Counted from the first letter of the stretch, positions 19,001 through 27,407 are shown. The stretch is DNA of 64,000 nt from Weissella confusa (GCA_041871065.1 CP168942.1:22501-86500), one strand, 5' to 3'. Numbers and translations are program-made. The notes: generated by a model from the letters alone, not told the origin.

Positions 19001-19245
19001 CGCAAAACAAAACCGCCTATGTTGGTTAGGCATAGGCGGTTTCGGAGTCTAGTCCGAAGACGACTCTTTTTCCTAACGATACGTTGGTTAGGCGTATCGT
19101 TACCATAGGTGGTTAATCCATGGTAAATAGGTATTCTTAAGGAGTAGGTTGTAGGTTGGTTAGACCTACATACCGAGCTGGTTAGACTCGGCGATATGAG
19201 TAAGTTGCTGTCTCAAATGTTAAATGGAAACGTTTTCCTCTTTAA
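19001..19245 (-). ncRNA. Candidate small RNA with five UAACCA-loop hairpins
   Basis: No open frame. Read leftward it forms six hairpins in a row. Five of them expose UAACCA in a loop of 7 to 9 nt: stems 19173-19177/19187-19191, 19150-19156/19164-19170, 19103-19109/19118-19123 (one bulge), 19074-19083/19093-19102, and the last, 19010-19021/19031-19042. The last has a 12-bp stem and a T-rich tail on the minus strand, so it looks like the terminator. A sixth hairpin (19045-19066) has a C-UUCG-G tetraloop. The stems differ in sequence while the loops are the same, which points to selection on the loops. A consensus -10 and a cre-like site mark the 5' end. I do not recognise a known RNA family. 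Confidence 0.7.
19225..19238. promoter_or_regulatory. cre-like CcpA site at the start of the small RNA
   Basis: TGGAAACGTTTTCC matches the 14-bp cre consensus at 12 positions and lies just downstream of the predicted RNA start, a position that usually gives repression. Confidence 0.55.
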
Positions 19246-19250
19246 CAAAT

Positions 19251-19256
19251 ATTATA
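19251..19256 (-). promoter_or_regulatory. -10 element of the small RNA
   Basis: Perfect TATAAT on the minus strand, about 7 bp before the predicted start near 19244. No good -35 is seen at 16-18 bp, so an activator or readthrough from yihY may contribute. Confidence 0.5.
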
Positions 19257-19292
19257 ATAACGCGCAAAAATGAATTATACAATAAATAACTC

Positions 19293-20183
19293 TTAACTTT
19301 TTCCTTTATTTCGGATAATTTTTCTGCTGAAGTGCTTCAAAATGGCTTTCTTATCGCGTTTTGAAGGGAAAAGTTCTTCCAAACTTGCTGTGACAATTGT
19401 ACCAATCAGGGCAGCCATGGCAATGAAATTGATCCACAGCAAGACGATAATGGCTGAACTAAGTGCTTGGTAAAAAGTGTAGGCCTGTGAAGCGAGGTTC
19501 ACGTACCACCCGAAAATCTTTGTTAGCCACAACACGAGGGCAACTTGAATGGTCGTGCCAGTCAAAGCCCATTGTAAACGAGGCTTTTTAACCGGTAACA
19601 CCCAATTAAAGAGGGCAGCGCCAATGAACAAACCAGTAGCGACAACCGGTAGCTTGGCCGACTCAATTTGGCGGACGATGTGGCTACTGATTGGCAATGC
19701 TTCGAGGATGTTCGATCCAACTGAGGCAATCAAAATGAGGACACCCATAATACCAAGTACTAAAATCATCCACGCCATTGAAATAAAGCGGTCGATGATG
19801 GCGATGTTCTTTGGTTGCACGCCGTAGATGCCGTTTTGAGCAGTACGGATTGAGGCGACCACACGTGAGAGTGACCAAAGCGTAATCACAATTGATGCAG
19901 ACAATACACCAACCCCGTTGTGGCCGAGGATTGACTCGATGATTGGTCTTACGAACCCGTAAACAGATTTTGGCACGGCCCACTGTACGTAACTAAGGGC
20001 TGTTGTAATTGTGAGCCCGAAGTACGGCAAGAGGGTTGCGATAATGATAATCGCTGGGAAAATCGACAATAGGCCAAAGTAAGCAACCGAAGAACTAGCC
20101 GTTACGATATCGACACGCATCGAAACGTCAATGATGGTTTTTACATAGCGGTTATTGAAGATGGCATGTAGTGCTTTTTTCAA
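19293..20183 (-). CDS. YihY/BrkB family membrane protein
   Basis: Integral membrane protein of 296 residues with about six helices, of the YihY/virulence factor BrkB family (once misnamed RNase BN). Function is unknown. The family segment SVAYFGLLSIFPAIIIIATLL is near the N-terminus. The start is TTG, fixed by GAAAGGAG nine bases upstream. No terminator is evident after the stop, so transcripts could run into the small RNA region. Confidence 0.88.
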   Translation of the reverse strand: MKKALHAIFNNRYVKTIIDVSMRVDIVTASSSVAYFGLLSIFPAIIIIATLLPYFGLTITTALSYVQWAVPKSVYGFVRPIIESILGHNGVGVLSASIVITLWSLSRVVASIRTAQNGIYGVQPKNIAIIDRFISMAWMILVLGIMGVLILIASVGSNILEALPISSHIVRQIESAKLPVVATGLFIGAALFNWVLPVKKPRLQWALTGTTIQVALVLWLTKIFGWYVNLASQAYTFYQALSSAIIVLLWINFIAMAALIGTIVTASLEELFPSKRDKKAILKHFSRKIIRNKGKS

Positions 20184-20227
20184 ATTCGGTTACTCCTTTC
20201 GGCACTGATAGTATTTATTTTAACAAA

Positions 20228-20263
20228 ATAAACCGGTATCAGTTAGTTCTGATACCGGTTTTG
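20228..20263 (-). terminator. Terminator of the sugar porter gene
   Basis: A 12-bp perfect stem (20231-20242 with 20249-20260) with a 6-nt loop; on the minus strand it is followed by a T-rich tract. Confidence 0.85.
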
Positions 20264-20273
20264 TTACTTGTAA

Positions 20274-21668
20274 TTAGTGTTGAATCATCGCACCGTGTGG
20301 AACTGCACCAGTTGCAGAATCCTTAGCGCTTTGGTGGAGCATGCTTTCAATCTCTTCAAGTGAGCGGCCGCGTGTTTCGAAGACGAAGTGCTTTACGAAT
20401 AATGAACCAAGCACACACATAACAGCGAAGGCACCGAAGATAATTGGCATTGAGAAGTGTTCCAACAAGACAGGGAACATCAATGACACAAGCAAGTTTG
20501 CACCCCAGTTAATCAATGATGAGAAGCCAACGCCGACACCACGGACAGACAATGGGAAGACTTCACCAATCATGGTCCACATGATTGGACCCCAAGTTGC
20601 GCAGAAGAAGATGAGGTAGAAGGCCATTGCGACGATTGTGACGTATGACATGATACCTGTAACAGATAGGCTAGTTAAGATAGACAAAGCAATCAATGAA
20701 ACGGCCATACCGAAGCCACCAATCAATAGCCATTCCTTGCGGCCACGAGTTTCCATTACACGAACAGCCCAGGCAGTAATCAAAACGTTAACGGTTCCAA
20801 GACCGACAGTTCCCATTAGTGAGGCGCTATCACCCATGCCGATAGTCTTAAAAATAGTTGGGGCATAGTACAAAACCGTATTGATACCCATGAATTGTTG
20901 GAAGATAGCCATACCGACACCGATAATCAATGCAGGACGAACGAACTTTGAGAACAATTCCTTGAAACCGCCAAGCTTGACGTCTTCAGCGTTTTCCATT
21001 TCGGCCAATTCAGCCTTAGCTTCTTCAGGTGTGCGAAGCATGTTCAAAACTTGCAACGCTTCATCAAACTTCTTAATGCGACCTAGATAACGAGGTGACT
21101 CAGGCAAGAAAATACCACCGATGAAGAGGATTGCTGATGGTAGGGCCGCGAAGCCAAGCATCCAACGCCATGACACGGTGTGTGCTAGGCCAGAGAAGCC
21201 AAGGTTAACCAAGTAAGCCATCAAAATACCCGTCATAACCATCAATTGGTTAAGTGAGGTTAGTGATCCACGCATTTTAGCGGGCGCAACTTCGGCTAAG
21301 TAGGTTGGCACAAGGGCTGAGGCACCACCAACGGCTACACCAAGAACGACACGGCTAGCAACCAAAACGCCAAAGTCAGGTGAAAAGGCTGAACCTAGTG
21401 ATCCAATGAAGAAGATGAGGGCTGCAACCATTACCATCTTCTTACGACCAAAGCGGTCTGAAAGAGGACCGATTGACATGGCACCAATCATGGCACCAAG
21501 CAAAACTGATGAGACCACAATTCCTTCTTCCAAGGCGTTTAGGCCAAGAGTACGTTGTACATAGAGAATGGCACCTGAGATAACCCCAGTGTCATAACCG
21601 AATAGGAGACCACCTAGGGCTCCGAAAAAATAAATTAAACGAGGTGAGATTTTACGCATGATTTGCAT
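20274..21668 (-). CDS. MFS sugar porter, probable D-xylose:H+ symporter
   Basis: A 464-residue, 12-helix transporter of the MFS sugar porter family. Signatures are present in order: GGLLFGYDTGVISGA, the DRFGRKK loop 2-3 motif, PESPRYL after helix 6 and the C-terminal FETRGRSLEE. Related proteins are XylT/XylE, AraE and inositol porters. Location beside xylosidase and xylose catabolic genes makes xylose the likely substrate. It has its own promoter with a cre site just downstream, so glucose repression is expected. No XylR-type operator is visible. Confidence 0.85.
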   Translation of the reverse strand: MQIMRKISPRLIYFFGALGGLLFGYDTGVISGAILYVQRTLGLNALEEGIVVSSVLLGAMIGAMSIGPLSDRFGRKKMVMVAALIFFIGSLGSAFSPDFGVLVASRVVLGVAVGGASALVPTYLAEVAPAKMRGSLTSLNQLMVMTGILMAYLVNLGFSGLAHTVSWRWMLGFAALPSAILFIGGIFLPESPRYLGRIKKFDEALQVLNMLRTPEEAKAELAEMENAEDVKLGGFKELFSKFVRPALIIGVGMAIFQQFMGINTVLYYAPTIFKTIGMGDSASLMGTVGLGTVNVLITAWAVRVMETRGRKEWLLIGGFGMAVSLIALSILTSLSVTGIMSYVTIVAMAFYLIFFCATWGPIMWTMIGEVFPLSVRGVGVGFSSLINWGANLLVSLMFPVLLEHFSMPIIFGAFAVMCVLGSLFVKHFVFETRGRSLEEIESMLHQSAKDSATGAVPHGAMIQH

Positions 21669-21721
21669 ACTCGCTTTCTAAAGGATAATTTCTAGATTAA
21701 CGTTACGTTTTTCACTTTTTA

Positions 21722-21735
21722 TGAAAACGGTAACA
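21722..21735. promoter_or_regulatory. cre site of the sugar porter gene
   Basis: TGAAAACGGTAACA matches the cre consensus at 13 of 14 positions, 12-25 bp downstream of the predicted start site, suited to roadblock repression by CcpA. Confidence 0.7.
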
Positions 21736-21753
21736 ACTCAGTCAACATAAACA

Positions 21754-21782
21754 ACTATACGCTTACTAAAAGGAATTGTTAA
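21754..21782 (-). promoter_or_regulatory. Promoter of the sugar porter gene
   Basis: On the minus strand -35 TTAACA (21777-21782), a 17-bp spacer and -10 TATAGT (21754-21759). Confidence 0.7.
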
Positions 21783-21859
21783 GTGAATTTGTTATTGTTT
21801 TCACAAAAATGTGTGCGAATTACGCCACATATTATGTCTGATGAAGGGCGAAGCAACGC

Positions 21860-21897
21860 AAAAAAACGCCTAACAGAAAACTGTTAGGCGTTTTGGT
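21860..21897 (-). terminator. Terminator of the beta-xylosidase gene
   Basis: A 10-bp GC-rich core (21867-21876 with 21881-21890) with A-T extension. A long T run follows on the minus strand. Confidence 0.92.
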
Positions 21898-21907
21898 TAT
21901 TCAGATA

Positions 21908-23596
21908 TTAGCCGAAGCGTGATTCTGAAGCTTCCCATGAGTATGATCCGTCTTCAAGTTGCTTGTCGCCAAGTTCCTTGTAGTCGAAGTAGTCGAATTC
22001 AGCAGTAGTGTCGTAACCTGAGTAGTCGACAGCTGCCAAACCAACGTAAGCACCCGTGAAGAATCCACCGTATGATTGTACAACGTAGTCATCTGACAAG
22101 ACTGCGGCGTCCAATACAACTGGTACTTCAGTCCAGTCAGTACCGTTGAATGAGTACTCGTACGTGTATGATTCCTTACGAACCTTCGTCTTGAACCATA
22201 CGTATTCAGTACCTTCAGGGATTACGATAGCATCGTCCTTCAAGTATGACGTGTAAGTTCCGTTACGTTGTCCACCCTTGTTCTCGGCAACTTCGATTAC
22301 GCTTTGACCTTCGTCGTTCTTCGTAATGAAGATCCATGACCAGTGTGAGTGGTTGTAGTAGTTCGTCAAACCAGCCATTGATTGGTATGAGAATGGGTTG
22401 AACTTAACCTTAGTTTCAGCATCAAAGTAGAATGCTTGCCAACGACGAGCAATCAATGACAAGTCGTGGTAGTTAACCAATGATCCGCGACCGATCAACT
22501 TCAATGAACCATCACCAGTTGAACCGAACTCTTCTGAGAATGGTACACGCAACGTGTTCCAGTTCATGTCCAACTTAGCGTCAGTAAACTCATCGTGTTG
22601 TGAGTGGTCAGCAGGAGCTTCAGTCAAGATAGCATCCTTAGGAGCTTCAACGAACGTTTGTCCACCGTGTCCACCAACAACGCGTGGCCAACCAGCTTCG
22701 TCCCATTCAACCTTTTGGATTGACGTCTCACGTCCCAAAGTTGACCATCCACGTGGGTCAGTTGATGACTCAGTCTCGTGGTTCCATGGACGAGCAGTCA
22801 ATGATGCGTAGTACCACTCACCACCTGGTGTGTCGACCAATGCACCGTGACCTTGCTTTTGCAAGTAAGTGTATGGCGTGTCGAAGTTCGTCAAGAATGG
22901 ACCATCAGGCTCAACAACGAATGACTTCTCATCCAAGCTCTTTGAACGAGCAACAACTTCTTGGTGAGTGAAGACAGTTCCACCTTCAGCAGCGAATAGG
23001 TAGTATTCACCGTTGATCTTGTACAAGTGAGGACCTTCAACCAACTTAACGTCAGTTCCTTCGAAGATCGTGCGAGCCGTTTCTGGCTTCAACTTCATCG
23101 TATCAGTATCAAATTCAGTCAACGTAATACCATCAAATGGGTGGTGGTATTCACGGTGATCCCAAGTTTGTTGTACCAAGTACTTGCGACCGTCTTCATC
23201 GTGGAACAATGAAGCGTCGAAACCAACTCCGTTAACACGGATAGGTGCTGACCAAGGACCTTCGATGTTCTCGGCAGTCGTCAAGTAGTTCGTCATATCC
23301 TTGAAGGCACCGTCAGTGATCTTAACGTCAGTGTAGATCAACCAGAACTTGCCGTCTGCGTATGACAAGTCTGGGGCCCAGATACCACCTGATGAAGGGT
23401 TACCCTTCATGTCCAAAAGTTCAACAGTATCAAGAACGTTCGTTACCAAGTTCCAGTGAACCATGTCCTTTGATGCGTGAATGCGGACACCAGGGAACCA
23501 TTCGAAAGTTGACGTTGCAATGTAGTACGTGTCTTCAACACGGATGATTGATGGATCTGAGTTGAATCCAGGCAATACAGGATTTTGAATTTGCAT
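21908..23596 (-). CDS. xynB: GH43 beta-xylosidase, intracellular
   Basis: Glycoside hydrolase family 43 enzyme of 562 residues that would release xylose from xylo-oligosaccharides. Five-bladed propeller residues are visible: Asp of FNSDPSI (general base), Asp of GIWAPDLSYADG (pKa modulator) and Glu of LVEGPHLYKI (general acid). The C-terminal 200 residues are the DUF1349-like beta-sandwich typical of this subgroup. I start at ATG 23596 behind AAGGAGC; the open frame upstream reads through the leader hairpin and has no ribosome site. There is no signal peptide, so oligosaccharides must be imported, most likely by the adjacent XynP-type symporter. Confidence 0.93.
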   Translation of the reverse strand: MQIQNPVLPGFNSDPSIIRVEDTYYIATSTFEWFPGVRIHASKDMVHWNLVTNVLDTVELLDMKGNPSSGGIWAPDLSYADGKFWLIYTDVKITDGAFKDMTNYLTTAENIEGPWSAPIRVNGVGFDASLFHDEDGRKYLVQQTWDHREYHHPFDGITLTEFDTDTMKLKPETARTIFEGTDVKLVEGPHLYKINGEYYLFAAEGGTVFTHQEVVARSKSLDEKSFVVEPDGPFLTNFDTPYTYLQKQGHGALVDTPGGEWYYASLTARPWNHETESSTDPRGWSTLGRETSIQKVEWDEAGWPRVVGGHGGQTFVEAPKDAILTEAPADHSQHDEFTDAKLDMNWNTLRVPFSEEFGSTGDGSLKLIGRGSLVNYHDLSLIARRWQAFYFDAETKVKFNPFSYQSMAGLTNYYNHSHWSWIFITKNDEGQSVIEVAENKGGQRNGTYTSYLKDDAIVIPEGTEYVWFKTKVRKESYTYEYSFNGTDWTEVPVVLDAAVLSDDYVVQSYGGFFTGAYVGLAAVDYSGYDTTAEFDYFDYKELGDKQLEDGSYSWEASESRFG

Positions 23597-23678
23597 TGTG
23601 AGATGCTCCTTGTGAGATATAGTGTGTATGTGTCCCGATACGTGTGAGAGTCGGGCAAGCAACGCAGTTCGTGAGATG

Positions 23679-23723
23679 CGCTGTATAAAAGTCTTAATCA
23701 TTGATTGACACTTTTATACAGCG
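23679..23723 (-). repeat. 45-bp inverted repeat in the xynB leader
   Basis: Perfect 14-bp arms (23679-23692 and 23710-23723) around a 17-nt centre that is itself nearly palindromic. In the mRNA it forms a long hairpin about 85 nt before the xynB ATG. No T run follows, so it is not a simple terminator. Confidence 0.75.
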
Positions 23724-23759
23724 GACGTTAATCGTAATGTTAATGTCTGAACAACTCCG

Positions 23760-23773
23760 TGAAAACGTTACCA
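23760..23773. promoter_or_regulatory. cre site of xynB
   Basis: TGAAAACGTTACCA matches the cre consensus at all 14 positions, just downstream of the predicted xynB start site. Confidence 0.8.
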
Positions 23774-23789
23774 TTTACTTTGTAGTCAT

Positions 23790-23818
23790 AATATAACACA
23801 GTTAGTTTGCTAAGACAA
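23790..23818 (-). promoter_or_regulatory. xynB promoter
   Basis: On the minus strand -35 TTGTCT (23813-23818), a 17-bp spacer and -10 TATATT (23790-23795). The XylR-type operator covers the spacer and -35. Confidence 0.6.
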
Positions 23819-23827
23819 CCAACTATA
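23801..23827. promoter_or_regulatory. XylR-type operator at xynB
   Basis: GTTAGTTT, 11 bp, CAACTATA. It has the same 8-11-8 layout as the site before xylA, with a weaker right half. Confidence 0.65.
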
Positions 23828-23837
23828 TTGAACGACA

Positions 23838-24170
23838 CTTCACAAACTGTGAATTAAGGCGCGTTGCAGCTAGTTATTCGCAAGATATGATAATGATGCG
23901 AGACTTTCTTCCTATATAATGAGAACTATTATAATCCTGTTACCTTAGAAACGATGATTAATCTTAGAAAACGGATAGAACAGATCTATCCGCAATAATG
24001 ACCCAAATATAACGGCTAGTTTTGTTTTCAGGAGCCGATACACTTACATAATCCCAGCGGAGAGATTGTTACAAAATGAACTAATGTGTTAGCGTTTTCA
24101 AAACCTATTATGTTGCGATGTGCCGTATTTGGTACACGTTACATGTGAATGGCAAAACTAATTTTCCTAA
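23838..24170. other. Long xynB-xynP spacer
   Basis: No gene fits. Two TATAAT hexamers (23915-23920 and 23930-23935) lack good -35 partners. An 8-bp inverted repeat with a 5-nt loop lies at 23972-23992. A cre site is at 24087-24100. The rest is AT-rich with nothing I can name. Confidence 0.5.
24087..24100. promoter_or_regulatory. cre site upstream of xynP
   Basis: TGTTAGCGTTTTCA matches the cre consensus at 13 of 14 positions, about 70 bp before the XylR-type operator of xynP. Confidence 0.65.
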
Positions 24171-24197
24171 GTTGGTTGCGCACAAAAACCAACTGTG
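24171..24197. promoter_or_regulatory. XylR-type operator at xynP
   Basis: GTTGGTTG, 11 bp, CAACTGTG: 8-11-8 layout as at xylA. A weak promoter (TTGGTT, 18 bp, TGTTAT) would overlap it. Confidence 0.6.
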
Positions 24198-24276
24198 TTA
24201 TTGTTAGCTTGTTGAAAAATGAATGCGATTTCATTTTGAAGTTATTTTGTCTTTTATTAAGAAGGGGTTAGAGTTT

Positions 24277-25743
24277 ATGGCTGCTGATGTCAAAAACAAC
24301 GAGTACGCCAAGTTAACGACCGCAGAACGTGTCGGATATGGACTTGGTGATTTCGCTCAAAACTTGGTTTTCGGAACTGTTGGTGGTTTCCTAGCGGTTT
24401 ACATGCTACAAATCAACGCACTTCCTGCATTTATGGGAACGACATTGTTCCTTTTGGTTCGTGCACTTAACGCTGTTACTGATCCATTGATTGGTACGTT
24501 CGTTGACAAGCACATGTTCAAGGGTGGCGACAAGTACCGTCCTTGGTTGATGATTGCCGGTGTGCCATTGATGATTATGGCTGCCTTGCAATTCTTCCCA
24601 GCTTCATGGGCTTACCAAAACGCTTGGTGGGCAGGTATCTCATATGCTTTGACGGCTGTGATTTACTCATTCGTTAACATTCCTTACGGATCATTGAACG
24701 CTTCAATGACGCGTGACCCAGACGAAATTGACAAGTTGACGTCAACTCGTATGATGTTGGCCAACATTGCCAACTTGTTGGTTTACACGTTGTTCCCAAT
24801 GTTGCTTCAAATGGCTGCACCTGCTGCCCGCGAAATGAAGGACACTGGATTGTTCGGTTTGAAGTTGGAAATGGGTGACTACTTGGCTCGTTCAGCTGGA
24901 CCTGCTTGGTTCCGCACTTGGGCTATCTACGGTGCAATCGGTGCCGTAGCCTTGGTTATCACGTACTTCGTAACGAAGGAACGTATCAAGACGACTAAGG
25001 AAGCTTCAGAAGATGTTAAGGTTGCTGACTTGTGGTTGTCATTTAAGGCAAACAAGCCATTGCAAATCTTGGCATTGTTCTTCTTCTTGTCATTCTTGTT
25101 GATGTTCTTCCAAAACACTGTGTTCTCATTGTTCGTTCAATTTAACACGGGTCACTCAGAGTGGATGGGTGCCATCGGTTTGATCGCTTCAATCCCTGGT
25201 ATCTTCTTCCCAGCTCTATGGCCAAAGTTCCGTAACGTATTCGGAAAGAAGGGATTCTTCTACTTCTTCTTCGGAATGTTCATCGTTGGAACGTTGTTGT
25301 TGTGGGTATGGACTTGGAAGGGTATGCACGACAACTTGGCATTGGCCTACGTTGCTCGTTTCATCCACCAATTCGGTATCACGTCAGCTACTGGATTCAT
25401 GTGGGCTTTGGTTCCTGAAGTTGTTAACCACGGTGAGTTGGTAACTGGAAAGCGTGAAGCTGGACAAATCAACGCCATCATGGGATTGGCCTTCAAGTTT
25501 GGTATTACGATTGCCTCATTCGCTATGACTGTTATCGGTGTATTCGGATACAAGTCAGGTGCAACGGTGCAAACGGCTGCCGCACAACAAGGTATCAACG
25601 TTGCCATGGTATGGATTCCTATCGTGCTTGCTTTGGTTGCAATGTTCGTTATGGCTCGTTACCCATTGACTGAAATGGCAGTTAAGGAAAACAACGAGAA
25701 GCTTGACGCACGTCGCGCAAACATCATTGATTCAGAATTGTAA
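24277..25743 (+). CDS. xynP: Xyloside:cation symporter, GPH family (XynP/XylP-like)
   Basis: A 488-residue, 12-helix glycoside-pentoside-hexuronide family symporter. Similar to XylP of L. pentosus (isoprimeverose) and XynP of Bacillus (xylosides). Family features are the N-terminal ERVGYGLGDFAQNLVFG, DPLIGTFVDK and PYGSLNASMTRD. I start at ATG 24277 after AAGGGG; an ATG 18 codons upstream has no ribosome site. The gene order xynB/xynP divergent over a shared control region indicates that the pair imports and hydrolyses xylo-oligosaccharides. There is no C-terminal EIIA domain. Confidence 0.88.
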   Translation: MAADVKNNEYAKLTTAERVGYGLGDFAQNLVFGTVGGFLAVYMLQINALPAFMGTTLFLLVRALNAVTDPLIGTFVDKHMFKGGDKYRPWLMIAGVPLMIMAALQFFPASWAYQNAWWAGISYALTAVIYSFVNIPYGSLNASMTRDPDEIDKLTSTRMMLANIANLLVYTLFPMLLQMAAPAAREMKDTGLFGLKLEMGDYLARSAGPAWFRTWAIYGAIGAVALVITYFVTKERIKTTKEASEDVKVADLWLSFKANKPLQILALFFFLSFLLMFFQNTVFSLFVQFNTGHSEWMGAIGLIASIPGIFFPALWPKFRNVFGKKGFFYFFFGMFIVGTLLLWVWTWKGMHDNLALAYVARFIHQFGITSATGFMWALVPEVVNHGELVTGKREAGQINAIMGLAFKFGITIASFAMTVIGVFGYKSGATVQTAAAQQGINVAMVWIPIVLALVAMFVMARYPLTEMAVKENNEKLDARRANIIDSEL

Positions 25744-25760
25744 TTCATGACAATTTAAGC

Positions 25761-25780
25761 AGTTGCGGTAAACCGTAACT
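25761..25780 (+). repeat. Inverted repeat after xynP
   Basis: AGTT, G, CGGT, AA, ACCG, T, AACT: an imperfect inverted repeat 17 bases after the xynP stop, upstream of the probable terminator. Role unknown. Confidence 0.4.
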
Positions 25781-25793
25781 GGATGATCAAAAT

Positions 25794-25827
25794 AGGTATA
25801 GGTCTTCAACGGCTTATACCTGTTTTT
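25794..25827 (+). terminator. Terminator of xynP
   Basis: AGGTATA (25794-25800) pairs with TATACCT (25815-25821) and a T run follows. The stem is short with a 14-nt loop, so termination may be partial. Confidence 0.6.
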
Positions 25828-25943
25828 CGTTTAGTTGCCCGATAAAATTGTCTAGGTGTTTAGATTTGTCAAAAAGTATTGCCAGATTAGCCACTTTTTT
25901 CGATTAAAATAAAGGGTGTTTCATTGAGGGGTAGTAAAAACCT

Positions 25944-25949
25944 GTATAA
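25944..25949 (+). promoter_or_regulatory. Possible -10 of xylR
   Basis: TATAAT in the xynP-xylR spacer, about 110 bases before the xylR ATG. The -35 is weak. Confidence 0.4.
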
Positions 25950-25981
25950 TAATTTAGACAAAATAAAAAAATAACGACGAT

Positions 25982-26014
25982 TAAAACCTATCTATATGGT
26001 ATAAATAGGTTTTA
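25982..26014 (+). promoter_or_regulatory. Hairpin in the xylR leader
   Basis: A 10-bp AT-rich stem (25982-25991 with 26005-26014) with a 13-nt loop, between the possible promoter and the xylR ribosome site. It could be a weak attenuator or an operator; the downstream T tract is interrupted. Confidence 0.4.
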
Positions 26015-26059
26015 TCTTGAATTACTCAAAGTGGGTTTTAAGTTGCAGAAGGAGAAAGA

Positions 26060-27277
26060 ATGGTTTCGAAAGTAGACCAAGATGCGATGCGCGACACGAA
26101 CCGTAAACTGATGTTGCAAGCATTGTTTAATGCCCAGCAAACATCACGTAGCGAAATTGCAGAACAGATTGCTTTACATAAATCGACCGTCACGACAATT
26201 TATCGTGATGTCGAAGCAGATGGTTATATAGAAGAATTAGGTGAAGGAACCGTTTCGAAAGCTGGTGGACGCAAGCCAAAGCTGATTCGCTTCAATCGTC
26301 ACTATGGCTACATTGTTTCATTTGACTTGGGACGTAATCACCTCCGTTACTTGGTAGCACGCATTACGGGTGAAGTTATTTCACGTGGGCAAATGACGGT
26401 GTTGGGGATGCGTTATGCTGATTACAAGCGTGCGATGCTTTCTTATGTTGCGCAGCTAGGTGATATGCAAACGGATCATGGCTTAATCGGAATTGGGGTT
26501 GCCATTCACGGTGTTGTCGAGGATAACAAGGTACGCTACACGCCGTTCCATACCGAATTGGTAAATGAAGATTTGGCCAAGGATTTGGAAGAGGCATTAC
26601 ACGTACCCGTTATACTAGAAAACGAAGCCAACTTGGCTGCTGTATATTTGCGTGATTATCATGACTACGATGCAGCTGAAACGTTCCAAAACTTTACCGT
26701 TGTGAATATCCACAACGGTATTGGAGCCGGAATTATTCAAAATGGTCGCTTGTTCCGAGGGTTACATGGTGAAGCCGGAGAAATTGGACGCCAAGTTGTC
26801 TTAAACAATGATCAACTTGCTAAGGGTGAGTTCGATAACACAATTCATATTGAAGATTTGTACGCTGAAGATGCGATGTTAATCCGCTTGGGAGCGCTAA
26901 AAGGGCAAGAAGAAATTACCCGTGAAGATTTTCTTTCTCTATATATGGGTGGCGATGCAGATGCCAAAGCATTGATTGATGAATGGGTTCATGCAATCTG
27001 TCGAACAATCTATAACTTGGCACAGTACGCAGCGCCGGAAGCGGTGTTTGTTCACTCACGCTTCATTGCGGGGACGCCAGAGTTGCTTGATTACCTTTTA
27101 GAGACGTATCGTAAGATCGAACCTGAGTCAGCAACGCCATTGTACTTTGCTAAGAAGTCAGTTAATCGCGCGACACTTTCTGGTGGTGTTGCCATGGTAA
27201 CGCGTTCTTTGCTTGATATGATGGGCTACGAGTTGAACTTCGCGCTAGAAGAAGAAGATGCAGCCGAATCTAATTAG
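26060..27277 (+). CDS. xylR: ROK-family xylose repressor XylR
   Basis: A 405-residue ROK repressor. The N-terminal winged helix (about 10-70: RSEIAEQIALHKSTVTTIYRDV and the GGRKPKL wing) precedes a sugar-binding ROK domain with the FDLGRNHLRYLV phosphate-like loop and IGAGIIQNGRLFRGLHGEAGEIG. Xylose would relieve binding to the operators seen at xylA, xynP and xynB. AGAAGGAG precedes the ATG. The gene is rightward between xynP and xylA and has no XylR-type site of its own that I can see. The ROK zinc motif is not evident. Confidence 0.92.
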   Translation: MVSKVDQDAMRDTNRKLMLQALFNAQQTSRSEIAEQIALHKSTVTTIYRDVEADGYIEELGEGTVSKAGGRKPKLIRFNRHYGYIVSFDLGRNHLRYLVARITGEVISRGQMTVLGMRYADYKRAMLSYVAQLGDMQTDHGLIGIGVAIHGVVEDNKVRYTPFHTELVNEDLAKDLEEALHVPVILENEANLAAVYLRDYHDYDAAETFQNFTVVNIHNGIGAGIIQNGRLFRGLHGEAGEIGRQVVLNNDQLAKGEFDNTIHIEDLYAEDAMLIRLGALKGQEEITREDFLSLYMGGDADAKALIDEWVHAICRTIYNLAQYAAPEAVFVHSRFIAGTPELLDYLLETYRKIEPESATPLYFAKKSVNRATLSGGVAMVTRSLLDMMGYELNFALEEEDAAESN

Positions 27278-27303
27278 TTGTAAAAATTGCACAAATACGC
27301 TAA

Positions 27304-27317
27304 TGAAAGCGTATTCA
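27304..27317. promoter_or_regulatory. cre-like site after xylR
   Basis: TGAAAGCGTATTCA matches the cre consensus at 13 of 14 positions. It lies between the xylR stop and its terminator, about 135 bp before the xylA start site, so its effect is uncertain. Confidence 0.5.
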
Positions 27318-27337
27318 AAAATTAGAGTTTTTATAAT

Positions 27338-27375
27338 TTTAAACGCCTAAACGCCCATGTTTAGGCGTTTTTGTT
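27338..27375 (+). terminator. Terminator of xylR
   Basis: A 12-bp perfect stem (27341-27352 with 27359-27370) with a 6-nt loop and T run. Confidence 0.92.
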
Positions 27376-27407
27376 ATGTTTTTGAACGAATTGCGAAATT
27401 AATCACA

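Noticed and set aside
19001-19245. Reading the repeated hairpins as a plus-strand RNA with UGGUUAG loops
   Set aside because: No promoter or U-rich terminator supports the plus strand; the terminator tail and -10 are on the minus strand.
18964-19292. CRISPR array or tandem repeat element in the hairpin region
   Set aside because: Only the loops repeat; spacing and stems differ, and no cas genes are present.
23597-23701. N-terminal extension of the beta-xylosidase
   Set aside because: It would translate through the leader hairpin; the ATG at 23596 has an AAGGAG site and matches the GH43 start.
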